The position numbers and the translations under genes are program-made. The notes beneath the pieces were generated by a model. The model was given only the letters and a program-made list of their open reading frames with translations. It had not been told where the DNA came from and did no database searches. A stretch of DNA of 64,000 nucleotides from Reichenbachiella carrageenanivorans (lineage in GTDB: Bacteria; Bacteroidota; Bacteroidia; Cytophagales; Cyclobacteriaceae), in contig NZ_CP106735.1 of the NCBI RefSeq assembly GCF_025639805.1, positions 4,125,501 through 4,189,500 on the forward strand, in the 5' to 3' direction. This document shows positions 45,288 through 55,758 of the stretch, piece by piece. Each line of letters opens with the position of its first letter. Within the stretch, counting starts at the first letter, position 1.

Positions 45288-48200
45288 ATGAAACTAAAAA
45301 GTTTACTCATCCTTACTTTACTTGCTTTGGGCCTCAGTGCACAAGCGCAATTAACTACTGGAGACATTGCCTTCACGGCTTTCAACACTGACGGAGATGA
45401 CGATATTGCCTTCGTGACATTCGAGGATATCGCCCCTAATACGACCATCTATTTTGCCGATTCGGAACTGACTGACGGCGCTTTCGGCGACGACGAAGGG
45501 GACGTGATCTGGGTATCAGGAGCAAATCCGATTCCTGCAGGCACAGTGATTACTATTTCTTCAATAAGCGATGCGGGTGTTGCATCTATCGGCACTGTGA
45601 CAGGCGATACTGGTCTTTCATCAAGTGGAGAAGCTGTCTTTGCTTACCTCGGCACTGATGTACGTGTAGTCACTACTTTCCTTGCTGCTATCTCTAATCT
45701 AGATTCAGGGTTTGGAGACTTGTCTGGCTCTGGATTATACAAGGGTTCTACAGCCATCGTATTGACAGAAACTGCCGATATAGCAGAATACGTAGGGCCT
45801 AAAACTGGGATCGACAAAAACGGATACCTTTCATATCTCAACGATATGTCTAACTGGGTGATACAAGATACTGAAGACGATGATCAAAATGACACTGTAA
45901 GCCCAGATCTACCTTTTAACACGACCACATTTGGAATTTCTGCCACAGACGTTACCCCTCCCAATGTGGCTGGTATTGAAGTGGTCTCTCAAAATACAAT
46001 TCACGTTGTTTTCACTGAAAATGTGGATGAAGTTAGTGCTACTACTACCTCCAACTATGTTTTCTCTCCATCGTCTACAATCAGCGATATTACTTACGAT
46101 GAGCCTACCCAAACAGCTACCCTCTCTCACAGTGGTCTGACTCCAGGTGCCAGTACTACATTGGCCATATCAAACATCGAAGATTTGGCTTCCAACAGCA
46201 TGGCTTCTACTTACACAAGCGAAGCTTTCTACTTCAACCCTACGACGCCAGAGTTGATAATTACAGAAATCATGTACAACGCACCTTCCGATGCTTCTAA
46301 TGATTTAGAATTTATCGAAATATACAACGCTGGAGAAGCTACTGCAGCCCTGGGTGGCATTCAGGTCGTTGACGAAGGAAATTTTGCTTTTTCATTTCCC
46401 CAAATGGATTTGGCTGCTGGTGAAACAGTACTCCTAGCAACTAACCCCACCGCAGCAGGGACGTTCTACAGCAAAACTTTCCTTGCGCTAGCCGCCAGCT
46501 CTGGCAATTTGCTGGGCAATGGCGGTGAATTGTTGCAAATTAAAAATACAGATGGCACAACCCTATTCGAAGTAGAATACGACGATGCAAGTCCTTGGGC
46601 TACTGATGCAGATGGCAATGGCCCTTCATTGGAATTGATTGCGCTAAATAAAGATACAGACGATGGTGCCAGCTGGGTGGCTTCTTCTACGCTCGTAGCT
46701 CAATCTGAAGGTCTTGATGTATTTGCTTCTCCTGGTATTTTCACAGAAGTGACTACTCCAGCACTCAGCTTCGACGAAGAATATGTGACAGTAAGCACCG
46801 AAGATGCGACAGTGACCATCACCGTCACGCTATCTGATCCTTCTACAAGTGAAATCACTGTAGATGCTGATTTAGTAGATGGATTTGGTTCGTCTAGCAT
46901 CATTATGGACACTAAGACCTTAACTTTCCCTGCAAATAGTACTGCATCTCAAACTTTCACAGTAGACCTTACTGCTTCTGCTAATAACAATGATTACTTC
47001 TTCGTCTTACAACTGGGCAATGCCGCTCATGCTGACCTAGGGTCTCTCACTGAGACAGTAGTCTATGTGCTCAATGAAGACATAGCAGCTCCTACAGCTT
47101 CTAGTGAGTTGATCATAGCCCATGCCACTAGCTACCTAGTAGATGAAGATGGTTCTGCAGAGATCGTAGCTTTTGACAAGGACACTGAGCGGTTGTTTGT
47201 CTTGAACTCTACGGCCACTAAAGTGGAAATATTAGACTTCAGCAATCCACGAGCGATCACTTCGATCAAAAGCATTGACATGACCTCATATGGTAATGGC
47301 GCTACAAGTATTGCCGTAAAGGACGGACTCATAGCTGCAACTGTAGTGGGCGAAAATTTTGCCGATGGTGGCAAAGTCATATTCATGGATACAGACGGAG
47401 TTATTCATTCATCTGTGACTGTGGGCAACTTGCCCGACATGGTTACATTTAGCCCTGATGGCAAATACGTATTGACTGCCAACGAAGGCCAGCCCAATGA
47501 CGACTATAGCGTAGACCCAGAAGGTAGCATCTCCATGATCGATATCTCTGGTGACATTACGGAGTTGACTCAAAGTGATGTAACTACACTTACTTTTAAT
47601 GCTTTTGATACTCAGATCGATGATTTAAGAACTGCTGGTGTACGTGTATTTGGTTTGAATGCGTCTGTATCTGAAGACATGGAACCAGAGTATATCACCA
47701 TAAGTTCAGACTCTAAAACTGCCTGGGTGTCTCTTCAGGAAAACAATGCCTTGGCCACCATCAATTTGGAAACAAAGACCATTACTGAAATCAACGCTTT
47801 GGGCGTAAAAGATCACAGTTTGGCTAAAAACTCTTTGGATGCATCTGACAAAACAGAGGACGTGATCATGGCCAACTGGCCTGTAAAAGGCATGTATATG
47901 CCAGATGCAATTGCTAGCTATACAGTCAATAATGTAACCTATGTAGTAACTGCCAACGAAGGAGACCAACGTGAGTATGATGGAATAGACGAAGATGTGA
48001 CCATTAGCGATGCAGAGTATGTACTAGACCCTACTACATTCCCTCAAGCTGACTTGATGAAAAAAGAATTTACAATCGGCAGATTGGCAGTATCTCCCTA
48101 CTCAGGTGATACAGACAACGACGGAGACTTCGACGAAATTCATGCCTTTGGCGCAAGGTCTTTTAGTATTTGGAATACTTCTACAAACGAGATCGTTTAC

Positions 48201-48866
48201 GACAGTGGCAATGACTTCGAATTGATTACTGCTCTGGATCCTACTTATGGAGAGCTATTCAATGCCAGCAATTCGAACAACAATTTTAAAAACAGAAGTG
48301 ACAACAAAGGACCTGAGCCAGAAGGAATCACTGTAGCAGAAATCGACGGCAAGCAATATGCTTTTATTACACTAGAGCGTACGGGTGGATTGATGACATA
48401 CAACATCACAGACCCACTAGCTCCAGTATTTGTTGATTATTCTAACAACAGAGACCTAGGAGAAGATGAAGGTGGCGACTTAGGGCCAGAAGGCATCATC
48501 TATATCGACCCTGTGAGTAGCCCAGCAGATACTGCTCTGATCGTAATGGCCAATGAAGTAAGTGCTACTGTAAGTGTCTATTACATCAAAAACGTAATAG
48601 TGAGTGCTGAAGAAGAGGAAGAAGAAACATCTGAGGTCACTGCTGTGTCTCCAGAAAACTCTAACGCACTAAAAGTGTATCCTACACCAGCATCAGACAA
48701 AGTATATTTTAGCCAGCCAACTAGCTATACACTACACGACATGAATGGTGCCCAGCTAAAGCAAGGAACACATGCGGTAAGCTTACATACTTCAGACTTG
48801 ACCAACGGTATCTATATCCTGAAAAATGCCCAAGGCCAATCGACCAAAATAGTAATTACTCACTAA
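45288..48866 (+). CDS. Choice-of-anchor I family protein with lamin-tail domain and T9SS sorting domain
   Basis: This 1192-residue protein starts with a signal peptide (LILTLLALGLSAQAQ). An N-terminal domain (25-220) and a Big_5-like domain (VTPPNVAGIEVVSQN) lead to a lamin-tail domain (about 320-440, LIITEIMYNAPSDASNDLEF). A choice-of-anchor I beta-propeller follows (about 610-1100: LPDMVTFSPDGKYVLTANEG, GPEPEGITVAEIDGKQYAFI). The T9SS type A signal forms the last 70 residues (LKVYPTPASDKVYF to TKIVITH). It is a large secreted surface protein, possibly nuclease- or phosphatase-associated in related proteins, but no catalytic site is evident. Confidence 0.88.
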   Translation: MKLKSLLILTLLALGLSAQAQLTTGDIAFTAFNTDGDDDIAFVTFEDIAPNTTIYFADSELTDGAFGDDEGDVIWVSGANPIPAGTVITISSISDAGVASIGTVTGDTGLSSSGEAVFAYLGTDVRVVTTFLAAISNLDSGFGDLSGSGLYKGSTAIVLTETADIAEYVGPKTGIDKNGYLSYLNDMSNWVIQDTEDDDQNDTVSPDLPFNTTTFGISATDVTPPNVAGIEVVSQNTIHVVFTENVDEVSATTTSNYVFSPSSTISDITYDEPTQTATLSHSGLTPGASTTLAISNIEDLASNSMASTYTSEAFYFNPTTPELIITEIMYNAPSDASNDLEFIEIYNAGEATAALGGIQVVDEGNFAFSFPQMDLAAGETVLLATNPTAAGTFYSKTFLALAASSGNLLGNGGELLQIKNTDGTTLFEVEYDDASPWATDADGNGPSLELIALNKDTDDGASWVASSTLVAQSEGLDVFASPGIFTEVTTPALSFDEEYVTVSTEDATVTITVTLSDPSTSEITVDADLVDGFGSSSIIMDTKTLTFPANSTASQTFTVDLTASANNNDYFFVLQLGNAAHADLGSLTETVVYVLNEDIAAPTASSELIIAHATSYLVDEDGSAEIVAFDKDTERLFVLNSTATKVEILDFSNPRAITSIKSIDMTSYGNGATSIAVKDGLIAATVVGENFADGGKVIFMDTDGVIHSSVTVGNLPDMVTFSPDGKYVLTANEGQPNDDYSVDPEGSISMIDISGDITELTQSDVTTLTFNAFDTQIDDLRTAGVRVFGLNASVSEDMEPEYITISSDSKTAWVSLQENNALATINLETKTITEINALGVKDHSLAKNSLDASDKTEDVIMANWPVKGMYMPDAIASYTVNNVTYVVTANEGDQREYDGIDEDVTISDAEYVLDPTTFPQADLMKKEFTIGRLAVSPYSGDTDNDGDFDEIHAFGARSFSIWNTSTNEIVYDSGNDFELITALDPTYGELFNASNSNNNFKNRSDNKGPEPEGITVAEIDGKQYAFITLERTGGLMTYNITDPLAPVFVDYSNNRDLGEDEGGDLGPEGIIYIDPVSSPADTALIVMANEVSATVSVYYIKNVIVSAEEEEEETSEVTAVSPENSNALKVYPTPASDKVYFSQPTSYTLHDMNGAQLKQGTHAVSLHTSDLTNGIYILKNAQGQSTKIVITH

Positions 48867-48929
48867 TCAATCGAGTCATCCACAACACAACAACATCAAC
48901 GTAGTATCAACCACTTATACTACATTTCT

Positions 48930-48965
48930 AAAGCACAGTCCAAATAGGTTGGACTGTGCTTTTTT
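48930..48965 (+). terminator. Rho-independent terminator
   Basis: AAAGCACAGTCCA and TGGACTGTGCTTT form a perfect 13-bp stem with a T-rich tail, ending the plus-strand surface protein gene. Confidence 0.92.
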
Positions 48966-48990
48966 ATTCTTACTATTAAGTTATAAAACA

Positions 48991-49019
48991 AAAAGGCCTT
49001 AGCTTTTGGCTAAGACCTT
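48991..49019 (-). terminator. Rho-independent terminator for the FKBP gene
   Basis: On the minus strand AAGGTCTTAGC and GCTAAGGCCTT pair with one G-T wobble around CAAAA, followed by TTTG. Confidence 0.75.
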
Positions 49020-49044
49020 CAATATTCTTAATCAGTACTTAAAA

Positions 49045-49656
49045 TTAAGCCACTTCGATCAATTCGATTTCAAAAATCAATGCCGAGAAAGGTGCGATGT
49101 CTGCTCCTGCTCCTCTTTCGCCATAGGCCAAATCTTGTGGTATAAAAAGTCTCCATTTATCCCCTGGCACCATTAATTGTAAAGCCTCAGTCCATCCTGC
49201 AATCACACCATTCACTGGAAATGTAGCTGGCTGACCACGTTGTACAGAGCTATCAAACACCTTTCCGTCGATCAACGTACCTGTGTAATGCGTAGTCACT
49301 TGGCTAGCAGGTGTAGGCTTAGTACCTGACGCATCGCCAGACTCGATCACTTCATATTGCAACCCGCTAGGCAAAGTAGTTACTCCTTCTTTTACGGCAT
49401 TTACAGCCAAGAATGCTTCACCTTTTTCTTTAGCATCACCAGCAGCTTCTGCTTTCAATTCGCCAATTTTCTTTTGGATCACTTGGTTGATTTCATCAAC
49501 TGTCAATTCGCTGTGGCCAGCAAATGCATCACCCATTCCACTCATAAAAGCATCCAGATCAAAAATGGTGTTAAATCCTTCGTTGATAAAATTGGTACCT
49601 ACGCTTTGTCCTAGTCCGTAACTGAATTTTTGCTCTTCAGTATTTAATTCTGTCAT
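49045..49656 (-). CDS. FKBP-type peptidyl-prolyl cis-trans isomerase (FklB-like)
   Basis: This 203-residue protein has an N-terminal dimerisation region (FSYGLGQSVGTNFINEGFN, then AFMSGMGDAFAG) typical of FklB/Mip proteins. The FKBP domain (about 100-203) contains VTTHYTGTLIDGKVFDSSVQ, VIAGWTEALQLMVPGDKWRL and IPQDLAYGERGAG. It has no signal peptide, so it is cytosolic. It accelerates proline isomerisation in folding. Confidence 0.94.
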   Translation of the reverse strand: MTELNTEEQKFSYGLGQSVGTNFINEGFNTIFDLDAFMSGMGDAFAGHSELTVDEINQVIQKKIGELKAEAAGDAKEKGEAFLAVNAVKEGVTTLPSGLQYEVIESGDASGTKPTPASQVTTHYTGTLIDGKVFDSSVQRGQPATFPVNGVIAGWTEALQLMVPGDKWRLFIPQDLAYGERGAGADIAPFSALIFEIELIEVA

Positions 49657-49773
49657 TGTCTCTTTTTTTAATAAAGGTGCAAAGGTAGGCCTTTCGAAAA
49701 GGCTATCAAACCGATACCGTTTTCATTTTCTTATGAAACACCACAGGCTTTCATTAAGATTTTGAATTCAATA

Positions 49774-51315
49774 CTACCAATCAATCGGAAAGTAGTCCTT
49801 TAAGAATTTACCGCACCAGTGCTCGCCCCTATTGATACCATCAAAAACAGGATCCATCACACGAGCAGCACCATCCACAATATCAAGCGGGGGTTGAAAG
49901 TCATGTACCTCTTCTTTGAATTTAGCAATTTGAGCAGGATCTTCATCCGTCACCCAACCCGTATCTACAGCATTCATATAAATGCCATATTTGGCTAATT
50001 CTCCTGCCGATGTATGCGTCAGCATATTGAGCGCAGCCTTAGCCATGTTGGTATGTGGGTGGCGTGGTTCTTTTTTGAATCGATAAAATTTGCCCTCCAT
50101 AGCCGTCACGTTCACGATGTGCTTGATACCCGTATTTTCTCTTTTCATCATGGTAGAAAGGCGGTTGCAAAGCACAAAAGGTGCGATGGAATTGACCAAC
50201 TGAACCTCTAAAAGTTCTGGAGTAGGCACCTCTCCCAATTTAAGTCTCCAAGAGTTGGTCGTACGCAAGTCTACCTGCTGCAGATCCACATCCAGTTTCC
50301 CTTCGGGGAAAACCTCTTCATTTTGCAAAGCCCCATCGTAGCTGTATGGAATCTGCGACAATTGTGCAGAAGCACGCAGCCCAAGACCTGGCGCTTTCTC
50401 ATTCCAAGACACTGCCAACGTAGAAGTATCTTTTCCTGATGAGCTTACCGCTCCGATACGATCGAGGCAGTTGTGATGGCTCGTAAGCAACTGCTGCACA
50501 TCCACCGAATGCTCGTGAAAAGGCAAACTCTCCTTCTCCATCATATGTGCATAAAACCCTGGCGGACGACGAACAGTCTGAGCGGCATTGTTGATCAGAA
50601 TATCTAGGCGATCGTAGGTCTGCTCGATGTAGGTACAAAACAGCTCCACACTCGGCGTGTGACGCAAGTCCAACCCATGGATATGCAATCGATCACTCCA
50701 TTTATAAAAATCTTTTTCTTTGGCAAATCGAATGGCAGAGTCGGCTGGGAAACGAGTAGTAGCAATCACAGTCGCCCCTGCTCGAAGCATCATGAGCGTG
50801 ACATGATAGCCGATTTTCAGCCGTGAGCCAGTCATCAAAGCTACTTGCCCTGTCAGGTCAGCAGTCTGAAAGCGCTTGGCATAATTCAAGTCTCCACAGG
50901 TCTCGCACATGGTATCGTAGAAAGGATGCAGCTTGGTATATTCAGCTTTGCACACATAGCAGTTGCGAGGCGAATTCAGCTCTTGCCCTTCCATATCCAG
51001 CTTGGCAGCAGGAAGCAGGATCTGATCAGGAGCTTCGAAGATTTTAGCCGTGCGTGCCGAGCGAATACCTGTGGCTTCTCGGGCTTGCTTGTCTTGCTTC
51101 CTGATTTCCGTTTTTTCTTTGTTTTTGAGGTCTTTTCTTCGCTTGCGCAATTCGGTTCTGTCTGGGCGAGACACCTCACCTGCTGCTTTCATCAAAGCCA
51201 CTCGCTGCTCTTCCGTCAGCTCTACTAGCGCCTCACTATTATCTACCAATCCTTGAAGCGTAGCCAAACACGCCTCAAGTTCTTCCTTACTGATATTTTT
51301 CTTCTCTGTTTCCAT
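49774..51315 (-). CDS. SDR-family protein with N-terminal zinc ribbon
   Basis: This 513-residue protein has a basic helical N-terminus ([20 protein letters not shown], 54-73) and a zinc-ribbon-like segment (CYVC near 119, CETC near 136). A short-chain dehydrogenase fold follows, with [20 protein letters not shown] (near 158) and [16 protein letters not shown] (near 240). The Y-x-x-x-K motif expected near residue 425 reads [14 protein letters not shown], with Thr for Tyr. In this large SDR subgroup that substitution may be general. The activity is uncertain; a redox or RNA-linked role would be a guess. Confidence 0.75.
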   Translation of the reverse strand: METEKKNISKEELEACLATLQGLVDNSEALVELTEEQRVALMKAAGEVSRPDRTELRKRRKDLKNKEKTEIRKQDKQAREATGIRSARTAKIFEAPDQILLPAAKLDMEGQELNSPRNCYVCKAEYTKLHPFYDTMCETCGDLNYAKRFQTADLTGQVALMTGSRLKIGYHVTLMMLRAGATVIATTRFPADSAIRFAKEKDFYKWSDRLHIHGLDLRHTPSVELFCTYIEQTYDRLDILINNAAQTVRRPPGFYAHMMEKESLPFHEHSVDVQQLLTSHHNCLDRIGAVSSSGKDTSTLAVSWNEKAPGLGLRASAQLSQIPYSYDGALQNEEVFPEGKLDVDLQQVDLRTTNSWRLKLGEVPTPELLEVQLVNSIAPFVLCNRLSTMMKRENTGIKHIVNVTAMEGKFYRFKKEPRHPHTNMAKAALNMLTHTSAGELAKYGIYMNAVDTGWVTDEDPAQIAKFKEEVHDFQPPLDIVDGAARVMDPVFDGINRGEHWCGKFLKDYFPIDW

Positions 51316-51393
51316 TCGAGGCGCAAAGATATATTAAAGAGCTTACTTGAAGTAACCTCTTTAATAGGTGAAAATTAACCCTACCTTTGCCGC

Positions 51394-52707
51394 ATGTCAG
51401 GACAAATCAAAGATCAAGCGGCCATCCTCAGCAAATTGGGCATCAGCCAACTCAATCCCATGCAAATTGCTGCACAAGAAGCCATCACCCATCATGACGA
51501 AGTGGTACTCCTCTCTCCTACAGGTACTGGCAAGACGTTAGCATTTTTATTACCTCTTTTACCTTACTTAGACGTTAGCTTAGAGCAAGTACAACTTTTG
51601 ATCTTGGTTCCTTCACGGGAATTGGCCATTCAGATCGAACAGGTAGTACGAGAGATGGGTAGTGGCTTTAAAGCCAATGCCGTCTATGGCGGACGCGCAG
51701 GGTCTAAAGACAAAATAGACTTGAAACGAGCGCCTGCTATTTTGATCGGTACACCTGGCCGAATCGCAGATCACTTCCGCAGAGAAACCATCGACACTAG
51801 CCATATCCATACCTTAGTGCTCGATGAATTTGACAAATCCTTAGAGGTAGGCTTCGAACCCGAAATGACCGAGATCATTGAATCTCTACCCGCTAACACA
51901 AAAAAAATACTGACCTCTGCCACCCAAAAAGTAGAAATTCCTGACTTCGTAAGCATTCGTAATCCAGAAAATCTCAATTTTCTAAGCGATGACGAAAGCA
52001 AACTCACGCTCAAACTCATTACTGCTTCGTCAAGCGACAAGCTAAACGCACTGATACAGCTGATCGGACACATCGGTGAAGGCAGTGGCATTATTTTCTG
52101 CAATTTCAAAGACACCATCCAAGAAGTGAGCGATGCGCTATATGATCACAAGATCAGCCATGCTTGTTTTTATGGCGGACTAGAACAACAAGACCGTGAA
52201 CGTGCTTTGATCAAATTTAGAAATGGCACAAGCCGATTGCTGCTGGCTACTGACTTGGCAGCCAGAGGGATTGACGTGCCCGCTTTGGACTTTATCATCC
52301 ACTATCAATTGCCACCCAAAAAAGAAGAGTTTACGCACAGAAATGGACGGACAGCTCGTATGCAGCAGGACGGCACTGCCTATTTACTGAAAGGCAAAAA
52401 CGAAAAACTGCCTGACTTCATTAAAGGATTAGATGAGGAAACAATTAGCGGTTCGGCTAGGTTTCACGATAGCGAATGGACGACACTTTTTATCTCTGGC
52501 GGTAGAAAAGATAAAATCTCAAAAGGCGACATTGCAGGGTTGTTTATGAAACAGGGAAACCTAAACAAAGAAGAATTGGGGATGATCGAACTCAAGCAAG
52601 ACTGCTCATTTGTGGCCGTGCCCCAATCGAAAGCCAACTCACTTATACAGCAGTTGAACAACAGTAGATTGAAAAAGAAGAAAGTAAGAATTAGCCCATT
52701 AGACTAA
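51394..52707 (+). CDS. DEAD-box RNA helicase with DbpA-type RNA-binding domain
   Basis: This 437-residue protein has Q-motif [15 protein letters not shown], Walker A SPTGTGKT, Walker B DEFD (not DEAD), SAT (TSATQ), and [12 protein letters not shown] in domain 2. Its C-terminus (about 365-437, [19 protein letters not shown]) looks like the DbpA RNA-binding fold that directs helicases to 23S rRNA. It probably helps ribosome assembly. It overlaps the VF530 gene by one base. Confidence 0.92.
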   Translation: MSGQIKDQAAILSKLGISQLNPMQIAAQEAITHHDEVVLLSPTGTGKTLAFLLPLLPYLDVSLEQVQLLILVPSRELAIQIEQVVREMGSGFKANAVYGGRAGSKDKIDLKRAPAILIGTPGRIADHFRRETIDTSHIHTLVLDEFDKSLEVGFEPEMTEIIESLPANTKKILTSATQKVEIPDFVSIRNPENLNFLSDDESKLTLKLITASSSDKLNALIQLIGHIGEGSGIIFCNFKDTIQEVSDALYDHKISHACFYGGLEQQDRERALIKFRNGTSRLLLATDLAARGIDVPALDFIIHYQLPPKKEEFTHRNGRTARMQQDGTAYLLKGKNEKLPDFIKGLDEETISGSARFHDSEWTTLFISGGRKDKISKGDIAGLFMKQGNLNKEELGMIELKQDCSFVAVPQSKANSLIQQLNNSRLKKKKVRISPLD

Positions 52708-53006
52708 TGAGTGATACTCCAAACGAACAGCCCAACAACCCTCTGCATGGGGTAAAACTAGCAGATATGCTCGAAGAGTTGGTAGAAAAATGTGGCTGGG
52801 AAAACCTAGGTCAAGAGGTCAATATAAAATGTTTTACCCACGACCCTTCTATCAAATCAAGTTTGAAATTTCTCCGACAGACACCCTGGGCCAGAGAAAA
52901 ATTGGAGCGCTTTTACCTACATGTACTCAAGCGTGGCTATAGCCGCCGAGTGAAACCCAAACGCGAACCAGGAAAGCCTAGGTACTACAAGAAGAAATCA
53001 GATTGA
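52707..53006 (+). CDS. VF530-family small DNA-binding protein
   Basis: This 99-residue protein matches the VF530/DUF2132 family: [20 protein letters not shown], then [20 protein letters not shown] and [17 protein letters not shown]. It has a lysine- and arginine-rich tail. The fold is a small helical bundle with reported DNA binding. Its ATG overlaps the helicase stop (TAATG), so the two are co-expressed. Confidence 0.9.
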   Translation: MSDTPNEQPNNPLHGVKLADMLEELVEKCGWENLGQEVNIKCFTHDPSIKSSLKFLRQTPWAREKLERFYLHVLKRGYSRRVKPKREPGKPRYYKKKSD

Positions 53007-53217
53007 AAATAGAGCTGAACCTGCTAGTGGGGAGCATCGTCATTCCCCGAAGCGATGCAGGAGCTTTCTGGGAATCCACATCGGCAAGTTATGCTATCAT
53101 CAAAACTAACCACATCACTGGTGCAAGTTTAGCAAAAGCGTGGCTAATCTAATCAAGCATTTGAAATGTAATCATCCATCCATATTTCCCTCCCCTTATA
53201 TGATTATTATCATGATT

Positions 53218-53265
53218 TTAATAAAGGATAAAATTATCCTTTATTAAAGAATAGCTGTACTTTTG
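53218..53265 (+). promoter_or_regulatory. Rrf2 gene operator and promoter
   Basis: TTAATAAAGGATAA and TTATCCTTTATTAA (53218-53247) are perfect 14-bp inverted arms around AA. TACTTTTG (53258-53265) fits the -7 box TAnnTTTG, so the operator covers the -33 region. This is the form expected for autorepression by the Rrf2 regulator. A matching half-site, TTAAGGATAA, lies at 53734 before the haemoglobin gene. The remaining gap 53007-53217 shows no gene. Confidence 0.75.
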
Positions 53266-53285
53266 ATTCATAAAACAAAGCAATT

Positions 53286-53720
53286 ATGTTTTCAAAAGCA
53301 TGTATGTACGGAATCAGAGCCAGTATCTATGTCTCTTCGCAGTCGCTCAAAGACAACAAAGTAGGTCTGATCGATATTGCCAACAATATAGAATCACCGA
53401 CAGCATTTACCGCCAAGGTGCTGCAACAATTGGTGCGTAGTGGCATCATAGATTCGACCAAAGGACCTACAGGAGGCTTCCTGATCGACCCCAAGCGAAT
53501 AGATGAAGTAAAACTTAGTCAAATTGTAGATGCCATAGATGGTGACTCCATCTATAAAGGCTGCGGGCTGGGACTAACAGCCTGTGATGCATCACAACCC
53601 TGCCCTGTACATGAGCAGTTTGCCAAAGTACGCAACGAACTCCGACACATGCTCGAAAGCACCAGTCTATATGAACTTGCCACAGGACTAGACATTGGTT
53701 TGACTTATTTGAAGAGGTGA
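53286..53720 (+). CDS. Rrf2-family Fe-S-dependent repressor (NsrR/IscR-like)
   Basis: This 144-residue protein has a winged helix (FSKACMYGIRASIYVSSQS, TAKVLQQLVRSGIIDSTKGP, TGGF) and a cluster-binding loop with three cysteines in KGCGLGLTACDASQPCPVH (near 97-114). This is the NsrR/IscR arrangement that senses nitric oxide or Fe-S status. It heads the NO/Fe-S-stress genes and is preceded by a strong palindromic operator. Confidence 0.92.
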   Translation: MFSKACMYGIRASIYVSSQSLKDNKVGLIDIANNIESPTAFTAKVLQQLVRSGIIDSTKGPTGGFLIDPKRIDEVKLSQIVDAIDGDSIYKGCGLGLTACDASQPCPVHEQFAKVRNELRHMLESTSLYELATGLDIGLTYLKR

Positions 53721-53779
53721 AAAATAGATTGAATTAAGGATAATTTGATCAGCTATAATACAAAAGTGACCCACTAATC

Positions 53780-54169
53780 ATGACACAAGAGATTCTACAA
53801 ATAGAAGACATCAAAAAGCTAGTAAACAGCTTCTACGCTAAAGTACGTAAAGACGATGTACTCGCTGATATTTTTAATGCTCGTATTGGCAACCGCTGGC
53901 CAGAGCACCTAGAGAAGATGTATCGGTTTTGGCAAACGGTGCTTCTGGAGGAGCACACCTACTTTGGCAGCCCATTTTTACCTCACGCTAATTTGCCCAT
54001 AGCAGCAGAGCATTTCGACCGCTGGATTCAGTTGTTTTTTCAGACCATTGACGAGGAGTTTCACGGCGAGAAAGCAGAAAGAGCCAAATGGCAAGGTCAA
54101 CGCATGGCTGAAATGTTTCTATCCAAAATTGAGTATCACCGCGAAAACAAAAGCAAGCCACTACTATGA
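53780..54169 (+). CDS. Group III truncated haemoglobin
   Basis: This 129-residue protein has the group III features: FYAKVRKDDVLADIFNARIG, WPEHLEKMYRFWQTVLL, proximal histidine in IAAEHFDRWIQLFFQTIDE (near 76) and a short C-terminal tail. It likely binds haem and detoxifies NO or transfers oxygen. It follows the Rrf2 gene and overlaps the next by four bases. Confidence 0.93.
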   Translation: MTQEILQIEDIKKLVNSFYAKVRKDDVLADIFNARIGNRWPEHLEKMYRFWQTVLLEEHTYFGSPFLPHANLPIAAEHFDRWIQLFFQTIDEEFHGEKAERAKWQGQRMAEMFLSKIEYHRENKSKPLL

Positions 54170-54687
54170 AAACCGTAAAATATCCCCTCGTTACTGCGTC
54201 TGTATTTCTATGGATAGGGTTTGTAGGTGCCATTAGTTTTATGGAGGCCTGGCTCAAATTTCAAGCACCAGGCATTACGGTCACGCTCGGTTTGGGTATT
54301 GGTAGATTGGTGTTTTTCGCACTCAATAAAGTAGAATGGGTACTAGCATTGGCTATAGCGATCTCCTACCTAGCCAACAAAGAACCTCTACTAAACAACC
54401 CGAATGGCTACTACTGGATATCCGTAGTCCTACTGACCCTCCAGACCGTCTGGCTCCTGCCTGTACTCGACCATCGAGCCGAACTGCTCATTCAAGGAAT
54501 AGAAATACCTTCCGCCCCATACCATTTGATATATGTGGGCACAGAAATAGTAAAAATATCATCGCTGATAATATTCGGCATCAAACAATTTAGAGCACAT
54601 TTAAAAAACGCTTATCATGAAAATCAAAGAGAATCAAATCATTGGCGAACTGGTAGCACAACACTACAAAGTAGCTCGCGTATTTAA
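54166..54687 (+). CDS. Four-helix membrane protein in NO-stress cluster
   Basis: This 173-residue protein has four hydrophobic segments (ASVFLWIGFVGAISFM; WVLALAIAISYLA; WISVVLLTLQTVWLL; IVKISSLIIFGI), with a helical polar C-terminus after residue 150. I do not recognise the family. Its reading frame runs 71 bases into the Ric gene; the final 24 residues are therefore encoded within that gene. Context suggests a role near haem or electron transport. Confidence 0.6.
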   Translation: MKTVKYPLVTASVFLWIGFVGAISFMEAWLKFQAPGITVTLGLGIGRLVFFALNKVEWVLALAIAISYLANKEPLLNNPNGYYWISVVLLTLQTVWLLPVLDHRAELLIQGIEIPSAPYHLIYVGTEIVKISSLIIFGIKQFRAHLKNAYHENQRESNHWRTGSTTLQSSSRI

Positions 54688-55354
54688 AAAGCACAACATA
54701 GATTTTTGTTGTAAAGGCAACAGGACATTGGACGAAGCCTGCCAAACCTCTCCCGACTATCTAAAAACAGTGATCGAAGAACTGGAAGCTGAGATCAACC
54801 AAACGGAAAGTGCCACAATCGACTTTCAAACTTGGCCATTGGACCTACTAGCCGATTATATCGAAAAGAAACACCACCGATATGTGCAAGAAAAAACAAT
54901 TGAGATCCAGCCCTATCTCAATAAAATTTGTAACGTGCACGGCGCACAACATCCTGAGCTTATAGAAATCAAAAAGCTCTTTGACGAAGCTGCTGGCGAA
55001 CTGGCCGCCCATATGAAAAAGGAAGAGCTGATTCTATTTCCTATCGTTAGAAAAATGGTAAAAAAACAAAGCGAAGGTCAGTCATGGGAAGGGGTGCATT
55101 TTGGCACCGTACAAAACCCCATACAAATGATGATGATGGAACACGAAACGGAAGGAGACCGATTTGCTAAAATAGCTACGCTCAGCAACAACTACACCCC
55201 TCCAAAAGAAGCATGCAACACATATGCTGTCACCTTTGCCTTGCTCCAAGAGTTTGAAGACGACTTGCATTTACATATTCATTTAGAAAATAATATTTTG
55301 TTTCCTAAAGCCGTAGTTTTAGAACAAAACATGAATAAAACAACGATCGAATGA
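54617..55354 (+). CDS. ric: Iron-sulfur cluster repair di-iron protein (Ric/ScdA/YtfE)
   Basis: This 245-residue protein has an N-terminal ScdA_N domain (HNIDFCCKGNRTLDEAC, near 25-41) and a hemerythrin-like di-iron domain. Ligand histidines and glutamates show in EKKHHRYVQEKT, HGAQHPELIEIK, MKKEELILFP, MMEHETEGDR and LHLHIHLENNILFP. It repairs Fe-S clusters after nitrosative or oxidative damage. The cluster places it under the Rrf2 regulator. Confidence 0.95.
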   Translation: MKIKENQIIGELVAQHYKVARVFKKHNIDFCCKGNRTLDEACQTSPDYLKTVIEELEAEINQTESATIDFQTWPLDLLADYIEKKHHRYVQEKTIEIQPYLNKICNVHGAQHPELIEIKKLFDEAAGELAAHMKKEELILFPIVRKMVKKQSEGQSWEGVHFGTVQNPIQMMMMEHETEGDRFAKIATLSNNYTPPKEACNTYAVTFALLQEFEDDLHLHIHLENNILFPKAVVLEQNMNKTTIE

Positions 55355-55373
55355 TCTAACCGTTTAGAAGTAT

Positions 55374-55403
55374 AGGCTGGTTTGAAAAATCATAAACCAG
55401 CCT
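55374..55403 (+). other. Hairpin between ric and downstream gene
   Basis: AGGCTGGTTT and AAACCAGCCT form a 10-bp perfect stem with a 10-base loop. No T-run follows, so partial termination or mRNA stabilisation is more likely than full termination. Confidence 0.6.
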
Positions 55404-55437
55404 GCTACATGAATTTTTAAAACTAAATAACGATACC

Positions 55438-55758
55438 ATGAGCCAACAAATCTTCTACGACACCGTGAGTGAAGCCACCAAGGGCTTGACCCAACGAGGC
55501 TACACCACAGACTTGAAAGTACTCGCTGAGAACGAATGTCTGGTTTGCCAAAGCACAAGCAAACAACTCTCTCCTGATGAATTTGTAATCGACGAAGTAC
55601 ATCGATTCGAAGGAGATACCGATCCATCAGACGAAATGATCGTTTATGCCATTTCGTCTATGCATCACGATATCAAAGGCATATTGGTAAACGCCTATGG
55701 GGTAGATGCCGACACCTCCACTTTTCAAATCATTAAGCATCTAAATACACACCTATGA
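55438..55758 (+). CDS. Small conserved protein in NO-stress cluster
   Basis: This 106-residue protein starts MSQQIFYDTVSEATKGLTQR and contains CLVCQSTSKQLSPDEFVIDE and ISSMHHDIKGILVNAYG. Related proteins are sometimes named phosphoribosylpyrophosphate synthetase, but no PRPP motif is visible. Function unknown. Its stop overlaps the hemerythrin gene start by four bases. Confidence 0.65.
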   Translation: MSQQIFYDTVSEATKGLTQRGYTTDLKVLAENECLVCQSTSKQLSPDEFVIDEVHRFEGDTDPSDEMIVYAISSMHHDIKGILVNAYGVDADTSTFQIIKHLNTHL

